Source of the DNA: JAHEKO01 sp965212505 | GTDB lineage: Bacteria; Acidobacteriota; Thermoanaerobaculia; Multivoradales; JAHEKO01 | Length of the DNA stretch: 64,000 nucleotides | Assembly: GCA_965212505.1 (NCBI GenBank) | Contig: OZ243123.1 | Span: 1,550,001-1,614,000 of the forward strand | Reading direction: 5' to 3' | Shown here: in pieces, positions 24,652 through 33,766 of the stretch | How positions within the stretch are numbered: position 1 is the first letter of the stretch | Layout: each line of letters starts with the position of its first letter | Position numbers and translations under genes: made by a program | Notes under the pieces: generated by a model | What the model saw: the letters and a program-made list of their open reading frames with translations, nothing else | What the model was told of the DNA's origin: nothing | Database searches by the model: none

Positions 24652-25781
24652 AGATCCGCCCCCCGGGCGACCCTTTGGTACAGAGCGAGGTAGGCGTCGA
24701 GGGTCACTTCGAGGTCGAAGACCGCTTCGACGCGTTGTCGACCCGCCTCGCCCACCGAGCGCGCGAGCTCGGCGTCGTCACAGAGGTCGAGGATCGCGGC
24801 TGCCGCCGCTCGGTCGTCGCCGCGGGGCACGAGCCGCCCGTCGACTTCGTCTCGAACGAGCTCGGGGTTGCCGCCGACCGCAGTCACCACTACCGGGAGC
24901 CGAGACGCCATCGCCTCGAGCACCGTCAGAGAAGCCGCCTCGCTGACTGACGTCATGCAGAAGATGTCGACGCCTCGGAGGAGCTCGGGTACGTCGCGGC
25001 GGACGCCGAGCCAGTGGACGCGGTCTTCGACGCCGAGTGCCGCCGCCTGGGCTCGGAGCTCGTCGCGCAGCTCCCCGTCGCCGGCCAGAACCAGCTCGAC
25101 ATCCTCGCGTTCGCCAGCGACCCTCCCGAAGGCGCGCAACAGCGTCGCGTGATCTTTGACCGGATGAAAGCGCGCCACGCAGGCGACCAGAATTTTCTCT
25201 TCGGGCAGGCCGAGCCGGGCGCGCAGCCCTGCGCCCGGGGGCTCTCCGTAGCGTCCGAGTTCGACGCCGTTCGGAATCAGCTCGATCCGTTCCGCTGAAA
25301 AGCCGTCGACCTCGGCCAGGCCGCGTCGGCTGAAGTCGGAACAGCCGGTGATGGCGGACGCCTGGCGGTCGAGGAGCCATCGGTTTGCCCAACGGCGGCG
25401 CCACGAGACGACGTCGGGGAAGTGGCGGCCGTGTTCCGTGAGGATCAGTCGGAAGCTGCTGCCCGGGCGCATCCGCGCGAGCGCAGAGTAGAAGAAGGGT
25501 GTGTACTGATGAGCGTGGATCAGATCGAGCCGGCGAGCGGTGGCCAGGCGCGCGATCCGTCCGGGCAGTCGAAGGTCCAGGCCGGCTCGGCGGCCGAGGG
25601 CAAGCACCTCGACGCCTCGCTCACGCAGCGTCTCTCCCAGTTGGCCGACTTCGTCGAGGCAGAGAATTGTCGGCTCGATCTCGTCTCCGGCGCGCTTCAG
25701 GATCTCAGCGACCAGAACTTCGGCGCCCGCGACGCCCATCGAGTGGAGGGCGAAGCCGACGCGGAGGGCGTCTACGGCCAT
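24648..25781 (-). CDS. Glycosyltransferase, GT4 type
   Basis: A 377-residue GT-B enzyme. The N-terminal domain starts LRVGFALHSMGVAGAEVLVAE; the C-terminal domain has KILVACVARFHPVKDHATLL, LVLAGDGELRDELR and the donor-site block TSVSEAASLTVLEAMASRLPVVVTAVGG, with the GT4 ExxxxxxxE-type spacing. ATG 25781 was chosen because the fold begins six codons later. The longer frame overlaps the upstream gene more deeply; with this start the overlap is 10 bases. Coupled to the SGNH gene downstream. Confidence 0.87.
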   Translation of the reverse strand: MAVDALRVGFALHSMGVAGAEVLVAEILKRAGDEIEPTILCLDEVGQLGETLRERGVEVLALGRRAGLDLRLPGRIARLATARRLDLIHAHQYTPFFYSALARMRPGSSFRLILTEHGRHFPDVVSWRRRWANRWLLDRQASAITGCSDFSRRGLAEVDGFSAERIELIPNGVELGRYGEPPGAGLRARLGLPEEKILVACVARFHPVKDHATLLRAFGRVAGEREDVELVLAGDGELRDELRAQAAALGVEDRVHWLGVRRDVPELLRGVDIFCMTSVSEAASLTVLEAMASRLPVVVTAVGGNPELVRDEVDGRLVPRGDDRAAAAAILDLCDDAELARSVGEAGRQRVEAVFDLEVTLDAYLALYQRVARGADL

Positions 25782-26962
25782 CGTGCGAAGACCTCCGCAG
25801 CGCGTCGAGCGGACGCATCCCAATCAAAGTAGCTCTCGACCCAACGGCGGGCGGCGGCTCCCATGCCGTCGAGACGGTTGCGGTCGGCCAGCTGCTCTGA
25901 CAGGAGCGAGGCCAGCTCTGCCGGGCCGCCACAGTCGACCAGGAAGCCCGTCGTGCCCGGATCGAGGGTCTCTCGTGTACCGCCCGAGTCGCCGGCGACG
26001 ACCGGTCTCCCACACGCCTGCGCCTCGAGCAGGACGAGCCCGAACCCCTCGATGTCGCCGTCGATCTCGCGGTTCGCAAGCACGAACAGATCGCACTGCC
26101 GGTAGCAGTCGACCAGCTCATCGTCGCCGATCTCCCCGAGGAAGGAGACGGCGTCCTCTACCCCCAGCGTTCGGGACAGCTCGCGCAACCGGTCGAGCTC
26201 CTCACCGCCGCCGACGATCGCGTAGAGGGCGTCCGGAACCGCGCGGAGCAGCTCGGGCAGGGCGGCGATGACGGTGTCGTGTCCCTTACGCCGCTGAAGC
26301 CGGCCGACGGTGAGCAGCACGGGCCGGTCGCCCCAGCCGAGGCGTTCGCGCACTGCAGAGTCTCGGTCTCTCGGCGAGAAGCGCGCCGTATCGACTCCCG
26401 GGTGAACCCGTTGCACCTGGGTCTCGGGTAGTCCCCATCGGTCGGTCAAGATCGATGCCGTGTTGTCGCTGTTGGCGATCATGTAGGACGCATTCCTGAG
26501 GACGGTGGAGACGATCCACCCCAGCTCGCGGCTGCCGTAGACGCGGCGTTCGTGCCAGGGCGGTACCGGCTCGCGATTCGAGAGATTGACCTCTTCGCCG
26601 TGTGCGTAGCAGGCGTACCGAATACCGCACCACTCGGCGACCGCAGCCGCTAGCAGTCCCTCGGGCACGCAGCGGGCGGCATGGAGCCAGCGGACTCGAC
26701 GCTCTCGCACGGAGCGGGTGAGAGCTTGGGCCGCTTCCCAGTAGGGCCCGCAGCTCGACGGTCTGAGGAATCGGGTCGGGAAGGAGAGAGGGATCCGATC
26801 GACCGCGAGATCCGTCGAGTCGTCGACACATGCGGCGTCACGGTCGGAGCCCGCCGCAATGGCGTAGCGATCGCGCGGAAGGCGGGTGTAGAGCTCCCAG
26901 AACCATCGCCCGCTACCGCCGATCTTCGGGGGAAAGATCTCACTGACCAGGAGGGTGGTCAT
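25772..26962 (-). CDS. Glycosyltransferase, GT4 type
   Basis: A 396-residue GT-B enzyme. It begins TTLLVSEIFPPKIGGSGRWFWEL, a classic GT4 N-terminus with the glycine loop. PVLLTVGRLQRRKGHDTVIAAL and ALYAIVGGGEELDRL mark the second domain, and EGFGLVLLEAQACGRPVVAGDSGG is the donor-binding block with both conserved Glu residues. ATG 26962 has no ribosome-binding site; a TACAAT box lies 12 bases upstream (26975-26980), so the leader would be very short. Divergent from the next gene. Confidence 0.88.
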   Translation of the reverse strand: MTTLLVSEIFPPKIGGSGRWFWELYTRLPRDRYAIAAGSDRDAACVDDSTDLAVDRIPLSFPTRFLRPSSCGPYWEAAQALTRSVRERRVRWLHAARCVPEGLLAAAVAEWCGIRYACYAHGEEVNLSNREPVPPWHERRVYGSRELGWIVSTVLRNASYMIANSDNTASILTDRWGLPETQVQRVHPGVDTARFSPRDRDSAVRERLGWGDRPVLLTVGRLQRRKGHDTVIAALPELLRAVPDALYAIVGGGEELDRLRELSRTLGVEDAVSFLGEIGDDELVDCYRQCDLFVLANREIDGDIEGFGLVLLEAQACGRPVVAGDSGGTRETLDPGTTGFLVDCGGPAELASLLSEQLADRNRLDGMGAAARRWVESYFDWDASARRAAEVFARWP

Positions 26963-27039
26963 CTGCCGAAGAGCATTGTAGCGACGTGTCGCTCTGGCGC
27001 GTGCGAAAGCCTCCATTTCGGTCGGCGAGAAAAGATGAG

Positions 27040-27045
27040 TATCCT
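27040..27045 (+). promoter_or_regulatory. -10 box (TATCCT) for a probably leaderless mRNA
   Basis: TATCCT ends 6 bases before ATG 27052. No Shine-Dalgarno sequence is present. Confidence 0.4.
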
Positions 27046-27051
27046 TCGCGC

Positions 27052-28191
27052 ATGCCGCTCCCGGATGGTCTGGTCGTCTTCAGCGACGACTGGGGGCGTC
27101 ACCCATCGAGCTGCCAGCACCTGGTTCGTCAGCTCCTCCCTCGCTATCGGGTCCACTGGTTCAACACCATCGGCACTCGGCCGCCGCGCTTCGATCTGCT
27201 CACCCTGCGGCGGGGGATCGAGAAGCTGCGTGGCTGGTCCCGCCGCTCGCCGGAGCCGGAAGAGGAGCCCAACCCCCGGGTGGTCGATCCGGTGATGTGG
27301 CCGAGCTTCGCTTCCAGCAAGACCCGCTGGGCGAACCGCATACTGCTCGGCCGTGCCATGCGGTCGAACGTCCCGCGACTCGACCAGACGATTGGTGTGA
27401 CCACCGTGCCGATTGTTGCCGACCTGGTCGGTAGGTTGCCCGTCGCCCGGTGGGTGTACTACTGCGTGGACGATCTGGCCGCCTGGCCGGGGCTCGACCG
27501 CTCGACACTCGAGAGCATGGAGCGGGAGTTGGTGGAGAAAGTGGACCTGATTGCGGCCGTAAGTGACAACTTGGTGGAGCGAATTGCTGGAATGGGGCGA
27601 GAGTCGACGCTCATTACCCACGGCGTTGATCGATGGCTGTGGGCGGGCGGCAAGGGCGAGGTACCTCGGGAACTGTACGGCCACGAGCTCCCGTGGGTGG
27701 TCTTCTGGGGGGTTGTGGACCGCCGCCTGGACACTTCCTGGATCCGGACGCTCGCCGGTTCGCTCGAGCGCGGCACGGTGCTCTTGATCGGTCCGCCGAA
27801 CAATCCGGATCCCGAACTCGAGCAGATCGATCGAGTGGTGCAGACCGGCGCGGTCCCGTTCGAGAGTCTGCCGGCAATCGCGGCTCGCGCTGGCGCGCTG
27901 ATCATGCCGTACGCCGACATGGAGGCGACCCGGTCCATTCAGCCGCTCAAGCTCAAGGAGTACCTCGCGACCGGCAAACCGGTGGTCGTGAGTGACCTTC
28001 CGGCCTGTTACGACTGGCGAGACTGCTGTGACGTGATCGGTGACGGGGCTGAGATATTCAGCTGGACCGTACTCCGGCGGCTCGAGGAGGGGCTTCCCGA
28101 CGAGCAGAGAGACCACCGGCATCGGCTCGATGTCGAGGGTTGGGATCGCAAGGCAGAACAGCTGGAGACGCTGCTGTGGAGCTCTCCCTGA
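27052..28191 (+). CDS. Glycosyltransferase, GT1/GT4-like
   Basis: A 379-residue GT-B enzyme starting PLPDGLVVFSDDWGRHPSSCQH. The segment VARWVYYCVDDLAAWPG followed by LVEKVDLIAAVSDNLVER is typical of the group that includes biofilm and teichuronic glycosyltransferases (TuaH-like). SIQPLKLKEYLATGKPVVVSDLP is the donor-site helix with the LKxxEYLA pattern. ATG 27052 begins the fold directly; the open frame upstream overlaps the divergent promoter. The next gene starts one base inside its stop codon. Confidence 0.83.
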   Translation: MPLPDGLVVFSDDWGRHPSSCQHLVRQLLPRYRVHWFNTIGTRPPRFDLLTLRRGIEKLRGWSRRSPEPEEEPNPRVVDPVMWPSFASSKTRWANRILLGRAMRSNVPRLDQTIGVTTVPIVADLVGRLPVARWVYYCVDDLAAWPGLDRSTLESMERELVEKVDLIAAVSDNLVERIAGMGRESTLITHGVDRWLWAGGKGEVPRELYGHELPWVVFWGVVDRRLDTSWIRTLAGSLERGTVLLIGPPNNPDPELEQIDRVVQTGAVPFESLPAIAARAGALIMPYADMEATRSIQPLKLKEYLATGKPVVVSDLPACYDWRDCCDVIGDGAEIFSWTVLRRLEEGLPDEQRDHRHRLDVEGWDRKAEQLETLLWSSP

Positions 28192-29336
28192 TGGCCGACC
28201 TCGTCCTCCACACGCGGGTGGTGAGCGGTTCTGGGGGAGGTCCCGACAAGACGATTCTCAACTCGCCGCGGTTCCTCACGTCGCAGGGATACCCCATGCT
28301 GTGTGCGTACCTGCGGCCTCCCGGCGACTCCGGGTTCGAGCGCCTCCGAGAGATGGCGCACCGCTGGTCGGCGCCGCTGTTGGCGATCGACGACCGCGGG
28401 GCCTTCGACCGGGGGCCCAAGGCGGAGCTGGCGCGCGTCTGTGCCGAGCGCCGCCCGGCGATCTGGCACGCGCACGACTACAAGAGCAACTACCTGGGCC
28501 TCCGGTTGCGCCGCCGCCATCCCATGGCACTCGTCACCACAGTCCACGGCTGGGGCGTACAGGGTGGCTGGAAGACGGCCGCCTACTACGCCCTCGACCG
28601 GTATCTGGTGCGGCGTTACGAGCACGTGATCTGCGTGTCGCGCGACCTCTACGAGACGTGTCTCGCCTTCGGCACGCCGGCCGAGCGTTGTTGGCTGGTG
28701 CCGAACGCGATCGATACCGACGAATACCAGCGGCTCGACGAGCCTCGTGCCTCGAAGCTTCGCGGGGGCATTCCGGCCGACCGTACCGTGATTGGCGCCG
28801 TCGGACGGCTGTCGCCGGAGAAGGCCTTCGACCAGCTCATGCGGGCGGTGGCCGCGTTGGTGGCGGAGGGGCTCGACCTGGAGTTGTGGATCGTCGGCGA
28901 GGGACCGGAGCGCGACGCGCTCGAGGCGCTCCGGGCCGAGCTCGCGCTCGGGGAGCGGGTCCGCCTGCTGGGCTACCGCGACGATACACTCGACCTCTAC
29001 CGTGCCATGGACATCTACGCGCTCAGCAGCCGCAAGGAGGGTCTCCCGAACGTGCTCCTCGAAGCGATGGCGCTCGAGCTGCCGGTGGTGAGTACGGCGA
29101 TCGCTGGCATTCCGCAACTCATCGAACACGGCGAGAACGGGCTGCTGGTGGAGCCCGAGGCGCCCGATCAGATCGCTTCGGCGCTTCGGCGGGTCGTGAC
29201 GGAAGGAGGCCTGGCGGCAGCCTTGGGGCGGAGCGCCCGGCGCACGATCGAAGAGCGACACAGCATGCACACGCGGATGGAGACCATGCGAGGCATCTAC
29301 GAGGTTGCACTGGGCCGCGCAGAGAGGACCACGTGA
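28191..29336 (+). CDS. Glycosyltransferase, GT4 type
   Basis: A 381-residue GT-B enzyme. It opens DLVLHTRVVSGSGGGPDKTILN, then shows WHAHDYKSNYLGLRL and the acceptor-side THGW-like VHGWGVQGG. The second domain has VIGAVGRLSPEKAFDQLM, LWIVGEGPERDAL and SSRKEGLPNVLLEAMALELPVVSTAIAG, a full GT4 donor block. ATG 28191 overlaps the previous stop as TGATG, with GGAG 10 bases upstream. Middle gene of a three-gene plus-strand operon. Confidence 0.9.
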   Translation: MADLVLHTRVVSGSGGGPDKTILNSPRFLTSQGYPMLCAYLRPPGDSGFERLREMAHRWSAPLLAIDDRGAFDRGPKAELARVCAERRPAIWHAHDYKSNYLGLRLRRRHPMALVTTVHGWGVQGGWKTAAYYALDRYLVRRYEHVICVSRDLYETCLAFGTPAERCWLVPNAIDTDEYQRLDEPRASKLRGGIPADRTVIGAVGRLSPEKAFDQLMRAVAALVAEGLDLELWIVGEGPERDALEALRAELALGERVRLLGYRDDTLDLYRAMDIYALSSRKEGLPNVLLEAMALELPVVSTAIAGIPQLIEHGENGLLVEPEAPDQIASALRRVVTEGGLAAALGRSARRTIEERHSMHTRMETMRGIYEVALGRAERTT

Positions 29337-30001
29337 GTTACGACTCGAGAGACGAGCTCTCCGAGCAGACGACCGAGATTCATCGGGTTGTCGACGAGCC
29401 GCGCTCGGCCGCGCAGAGGGTCTCCAAGCGGCTACTGCAAGCCTTGGTCTTTGTCGGGATCTTGCCTCGACTTCTGATCTATCGAGTCGCGCGAGTCTTC
29501 CTCGACGAGCGCCGGGCCTTCGCCAATGCCAGCGAGGGGGTCGGGCGGATTCCGGGTCTACGTGGTCTCTACTCGCGCCAGGCCTTTTATAGAAGCACCC
29601 TCGAGAGCTGCGGACGAGACGTGTACTTCGGTTGGCTCTGCGCCTTCTCGACGCCGAAGGCCCGAGTTGCAGAAGGGGTCTACATCGGCCGGCGTTGTGG
29701 CCTCGGTCGTGTCAGTCTCGGAGAAGACGTGATGCTCGCCGACGACGTGCAGGTCTTGAGCGGCTCTCGCCAGCACGGCACCGCGCCGGGCGCCTCGTTC
29801 CGTGAGCAGGACCAGGAGTACCAGCACGTGGCGATCGGCGAGGGCGCCTGGGTGGGCGCCGGCGCAATCGTCATGGCGGACGTCGGCGAAGCGTCGGTGG
29901 TCGCGGCGGGGGCGGTTGTCCATCGGCCGGTCGAGCCGTCGACGGTGGTGGCCGGAGTGCCCGCCAAGTCGGTCCGGCGCCTCGGTCCCCAGAAGGCCTG
30001 A
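29333..30001 (+). CDS. Left-handed beta-helix (hexapeptide) acyltransferase
   Basis: A 222-residue protein. A hydrophobic stretch (LLQALVFVGILPRLLIYRV) lies at about 35-55. From about 100 on there are hexapeptide repeats (VYIGRRCGLGRVSLGEDVMLADDVQV and VAIGEGAWVGAGAIV, VVAAGAVV, VVAGVPAKSVR). The family O-acetylates sugars using acetyl-CoA; H143-type His is probably in SGSRQHG. GTG 29333 overlaps the upstream stop (GTGA) and has GAGAGGA upstream. It probably acetylates the glycan made by the neighbouring transferases. Confidence 0.87.
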   Translation: MSYDSRDELSEQTTEIHRVVDEPRSAAQRVSKRLLQALVFVGILPRLLIYRVARVFLDERRAFANASEGVGRIPGLRGLYSRQAFYRSTLESCGRDVYFGWLCAFSTPKARVAEGVYIGRRCGLGRVSLGEDVMLADDVQVLSGSRQHGTAPGASFREQDQEYQHVAIGEGAWVGAGAIVMADVGEASVVAAGAVVHRPVEPSTVVAGVPAKSVRRLGPQKA

Positions 30002-30006
30002 GGGCC

Positions 30007-30037
30007 TCCCGGGCCGATTCGAAAAGCCGGCCCGGGA
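30007..30037. terminator. Hairpin between convergent genes
   Basis: TCCCGGGCCG (30007-30016) pairs perfectly with CGGCCCGGGA (30028-30037) around an 11-base loop. There is no strong T run. It lies between the stops of two convergent genes and may end both transcripts. Confidence 0.6.
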
Positions 30038-30048
30038 AGCGACTCGCG

Positions 30049-30618
30049 CTACTGAATCGGAAGCTCGCGCACCGCTTCGAGCATCGAGCTCGTGGGCGCC
30101 GGCTTGACCTTGGGCGCGACCCTGCCTGAAGCGGTCGTCTCGTTGACCTCGGCTTTGCAGGTCACCACGTCGCCGGGATCGGCCGATCCCTTGATCGAGA
30201 ACTGCACTGAAGAGAGGACGAAGTCGTCGTTTGCGACCGCGGCCATGTCCGGAACGTTTACGCCCAGATAGCCGCTGCTGTGGAACTTGTTCAGCTTGCG
30301 CTTCTGGTTCTTGAACTCGAGGAGGAGGTTCGAGTCGGTGCCGAGGAAGGCGATGCTCTTCATCGTGACCTTGTTCTTGCCGACGAGGCTGCCCTGGCTG
30401 TCCGTCCGTGTGCAGAGGAAGTAGAGCGAGTAGTTGATGCCGCCGGCGAAGTACTTGGGTGCCCAGATCCACTCCACGAAGCGGTTCCCGATCTTGCCGC
30501 CCTCGGAGTAGAAGGTGAAGTAGCCGCCGCCGGACTCGGAGCCGGCGAGCGCCGGGGTGGCGAGCGCGGCGAGCAGTACGACGAGGGCGAACGAGGTGAC
30601 GAGTAGTTTTCTGAACAT
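30049..30618 (-). CDS. Secreted protein of unknown function
   Basis: A 189-residue protein with a clear Sec signal peptide (KLLVTSFALVVLLAALATPALA, cleavage after ALA). The mature part is beta-rich (GGGYFTFYSEGGKIGNRFVEWIW, LLLEFKNQKRKLNK). It has two Cys residues that could pair and a Pro/Lys/Val linker near the end. I do not recognise the family. ATG 30618 is preceded by GGGAGG. It is monocistronic, convergent to the acetyltransferase and divergent from the HzsA-related gene. Confidence 0.75.
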   Translation of the reverse strand: MFRKLLVTSFALVVLLAALATPALAGSESGGGYFTFYSEGGKIGNRFVEWIWAPKYFAGGINYSLYFLCTRTDSQGSLVGKNKVTMKSIAFLGTDSNLLLEFKNQKRKLNKFHSSGYLGVNVPDMAAVANDDFVLSSVQFSIKGSADPGDVVTCKAEVNETTASGRVAPKVKPAPTSSMLEAVRELPIQ

Positions 30619-30787
30619 GTTTTGCCTCCCTGGGCCGGATTGAACGAGATGTGCGGGTCGGGAGCGACACCGCCGAACATGAGATGGCGTGAAACTACCA
30701 TCCCTCCAGGGCACTGCGAGGTTCGTACCAGGAGTCTGGTAGCCGAAGGGGCGATCGACTTCACAGGGCGTGCGGCCGAGCCGTCGG

Positions 30788-30793
30788 TATACT
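30788..30793 (+). promoter_or_regulatory. -10 box (TATACT) for a probably leaderless mRNA
   Basis: TATACT ends 6 bases before GTG 30800. No Shine-Dalgarno sequence is present. Confidence 0.4.
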
Positions 30794-30799
30794 GAATTT

Positions 30800-33766
30800 G
30801 TGCCTCGCGGCGGTCGCAGACTCCTCTGGCTCCTTCTTCTCCTGACCCTCGTCGCGGGCCTGGTGGCGGTCCTTTCGCGGCGACAACCGGAGTCGGAGCT
30901 CGAGGTCGCATCGCTGGCGCAGCCCGTGTCGACGGAGTACGACCTGGTCTACGTTCGCATGCCTCGGCACGGCGACGACCAGAACACGATCTGGCCCGAG
31001 GTCTTCCACCCGGCGCGCATGGAGCCGGGCGCCGACCTGATGCTCCTACACCCCGACGGCTCCGAGGAGGTCCTGGTCGAGGGGGGAGACGGCGCGGTCA
31101 CCGACCCGTACATCTCCTTCGACGCCGAATGGGTCTACTACAGCTACTTTCCGGACCTGCGCCCCGAGCGCTTGAATCGCCAGCGCCAGCATCTACCCAT
31201 GGACGGCGCGGATATCTTCCGCATCCACCTGTCGTCGCGAGCGATCGAGCAGCTGACCTTCGGCGAGTTCACCCCCAACACCGGCGCCGGGCGTTGGGAC
31301 GAGTCGAACCCGCTCGATCCCGCGCCGGGCTACAACCGCCTCGGCTACGGCGTCATCAACTCGGGGCCGTGTCCGCTGCCCGGCGGCAAGATCGCCTTCA
31401 CCAGCAATCGCAACGGCTTCGAGCCCCCCAAGGGGTACACCAGTCCGACGCTCCAGCTCTTCGTGATGGACGAGGACGGCTCGAACGTGACGCCAATCGC
31501 ACCCATGTCTCTGTCGAGCGCGCTTCACCCGACGGTACTCATGGACGGCCGGCTGATGTTCGGGTCGCACGAGAACCAGGGCTTGCGCGATCGCAGGAAC
31601 TGGGCCATCTGGCACATTCAGCCGGATGGGCGCTACTGGGGCCCCCTGGTGAGCGCGTTCCGCGAGGCGCAGGCGTTTCACTTCATGACGCAGCTCTCCG
31701 GCGGAGACATCGCCTTCGTCGACTACTACAACCTGAACAACAACGGCTTCGGGGCGATCTACCGGTTTCCGCTTCCGAAACCTGGCCAGATCGCCTTTCA
31801 CCCGGCGGCGCTCGATCGAAATCCCGAGATCGCACGCACCAAGAGGACCGGCTTCGAGGCGCCGTTCCGTATGCCGTTCACCCCGCTGGGGCTCGTCTCG
31901 CTCACGCCGATGACGCACTCGGACGACGCCGAAGCGCCGGAGGGGCCCGACGGTCGACGGGTCGGAAAGTTCACCCATCCTTCGGCAGCTCCGGGAGGCG
32001 ATCTCCTCGTTGCGTACTCGCCGGGACCGGCAAACCACCGGGGCGGCGTCCAGCTGCCCGCCTACGACAGCGGCATCTACCGGATTCCGCTCGGCGCTCC
32101 GGTCGAGAGCCCCGATCAACTGGTCGAGCTCAAGAACGACCCGCGCTACAACGAGGCCTGGCCGCGTGCGGTTGTGCCTTACGCCGGGGTCTACGGGGTC
32201 GAGGAGCCGGCTCGCCTGCCGTGGCTCCCCAACGACGGCAGCGCTCACTCGGCACTGGAGCCCGGGACGCCGTTCGGGCTGATCGGCACCTCGAGCTTTT
32301 ACCGTCGGGGGACCTTCCCCGGCAACGACAAGGCGCGAACGTTCGACGGACTCGAGCCGTTCAACACCGCCGCCAACGGTCGCAACACCAACTGGCTCGT
32401 GCAGGGCGCCGACGCCGGGCTCTATCGAGACGAGGACATCTGGGCGGTGCGCATCGTGTCGATGGAGCCCAACACCCATCGCAGCTATGGGCCGGGCGAG
32501 GGTCGACACTACGCGAGCCACGCAAACGAGCGGCTTCGGGTCTTGGGTGAGGTTCCGCTACGCAAGTTCGACGCAAATGGCCGTGAGCCGCGGGACGCCG
32601 TGGGCGATCCCGACACCAGCTTCCTCGCACGGATCCCTGCGGATACACCGTTCACGTTCCAGACTCTGGATCGCCGCGGCATGGCGCTCAACATCTCGCA
32701 GACCTGGCATCAGGTACGGCCGGGCGAGGTGCGCGCCGACTGCGGCGGCTGCCACGCGCACGGCGACGAGCCGCTGGCTTTCGAAGGCACCGCGGCGTCG
32801 CGCGACGACTATCCGATTCGAGACCTCGCGCTGGAGACGCCGCTTCTCGGCGATCTCGACGAGAGCGGGAGGCCGACCATCGATCTGCGTGAGACGCCGG
32901 CTGTCGATACCGAGTTCTACCGCGACATCCGCCCGATCCTCGAGCGGAGCTGCGTTTCGTGTCACCGGCAGGGCGCGTCCCCGCCGCCCGGGAATCTCGT
33001 TCTCGACGACCGCGCCCTCTACGGCGATCGCGGCAAAGAATTGCCGGGCGACTACCTCCGGCTGGCGGACGATCGGCACGCGCGCTGGGGGCACTCGCCG
33101 ATCATTCGCGGTCGCAAGTGGCGGTTGCCGAACGCTTCACGCTACATCCGAAAGTTCCAGAGCCGTCGGAGCCTCCTTACGTGGAAGGTCTTCGGGGAGC
33201 GTCTCGACGGCTGGACAAACGACGATCATCCGACGGAGCTGGTGCCCGGAGACCCCACGACGCTGCCGGCGGGAGCTGACGCCAATGCCGCCGACCTGGA
33301 CTTCGACGGCCGTATCTGCCCACCCCCGGGGTCGGCCCCTGAGCTCACCGAGGCCGAGAAACGGACACTCGCGCGTTGGATCGACCTGGGGGCGCCGATC
33401 GACTCGGGGCGCGAGCGGGGCGCCGAGGCGTGGGGGTTCTACCTCGACGACCTCCGACCGACGCTCGAAGTGAGCGCACCTCGAGCGGGCGAGAACGTCG
33501 GTTCCGTCGAGACCATTCGCGTGGCCGCCTTCGACGCCTACTCGGGCCTCGATCCCGAGAGCTTCTCGGTCATCGCGAGTTTTCCGGTTGCCGGCCAGGC
33601 GCCCGGCGAGGAGCTCTCCGGACGGCTCCGACCGCTCGGCGACCACGTCTGGGAGATCGAGCTTGGGCGCCCGCTGGTTGGTCTCGAGGCGGCGAAAGTG
33701 ACGGTCAGTGTGCGGGATCTCCAGGGCAACCGGACGACCGTCGAGCGCCGATTCAGTGTCCGCTAG
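30800..33766 (+). CDS. HzsA-related diheme c-type beta-propeller protein
   Basis: About 988 residues. An N-terminal anchor (RLLWLLLLLTLVAGLVAVL) places it in the periplasm. The first 400 residues hold TolB/propeller-like repeats (GGKIAFTSNRNGFEPP, LQLFVMDEDGSNVTPIA). Two c-type heme motifs follow, C648GGCH652 and C718VSCH722. The C-terminus has an Ig-like beta domain (RPTLEVSAPRAGENVGSVETIRVAAFDAYSGLD). The layout matches proteins labelled related to the alpha subunit of hydrazine synthase, which are widespread outside anammox bacteria and have no proven function; hydrazine synthesis should not be assumed. GTG 30800 was chosen because it directly precedes the anchor. It ends in a CTAG shared with the next gene. 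A paralogue lies at 61174-64000. Confidence 0.82.
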   Translation: MPRGGRRLLWLLLLLTLVAGLVAVLSRRQPESELEVASLAQPVSTEYDLVYVRMPRHGDDQNTIWPEVFHPARMEPGADLMLLHPDGSEEVLVEGGDGAVTDPYISFDAEWVYYSYFPDLRPERLNRQRQHLPMDGADIFRIHLSSRAIEQLTFGEFTPNTGAGRWDESNPLDPAPGYNRLGYGVINSGPCPLPGGKIAFTSNRNGFEPPKGYTSPTLQLFVMDEDGSNVTPIAPMSLSSALHPTVLMDGRLMFGSHENQGLRDRRNWAIWHIQPDGRYWGPLVSAFREAQAFHFMTQLSGGDIAFVDYYNLNNNGFGAIYRFPLPKPGQIAFHPAALDRNPEIARTKRTGFEAPFRMPFTPLGLVSLTPMTHSDDAEAPEGPDGRRVGKFTHPSAAPGGDLLVAYSPGPANHRGGVQLPAYDSGIYRIPLGAPVESPDQLVELKNDPRYNEAWPRAVVPYAGVYGVEEPARLPWLPNDGSAHSALEPGTPFGLIGTSSFYRRGTFPGNDKARTFDGLEPFNTAANGRNTNWLVQGADAGLYRDEDIWAVRIVSMEPNTHRSYGPGEGRHYASHANERLRVLGEVPLRKFDANGREPRDAVGDPDTSFLARIPADTPFTFQTLDRRGMALNISQTWHQVRPGEVRADCGGCHAHGDEPLAFEGTAASRDDYPIRDLALETPLLGDLDESGRPTIDLRETPAVDTEFYRDIRPILERSCVSCHRQGASPPPGNLVLDDRALYGDRGKELPGDYLRLADDRHARWGHSPIIRGRKWRLPNASRYIRKFQSRRSLLTWKVFGERLDGWTNDDHPTELVPGDPTTLPAGADANAADLDFDGRICPPPGSAPELTEAEKRTLARWIDLGAPIDSGRERGAEAWGFYLDDLRPTLEVSAPRAGENVGSVETIRVAAFDAYSGLDPESFSVIASFPVAGQAPGEELSGRLRPLGDHVWEIELGRPLVGLEAAKVTVSVRDLQGNRTTVERRFSVR

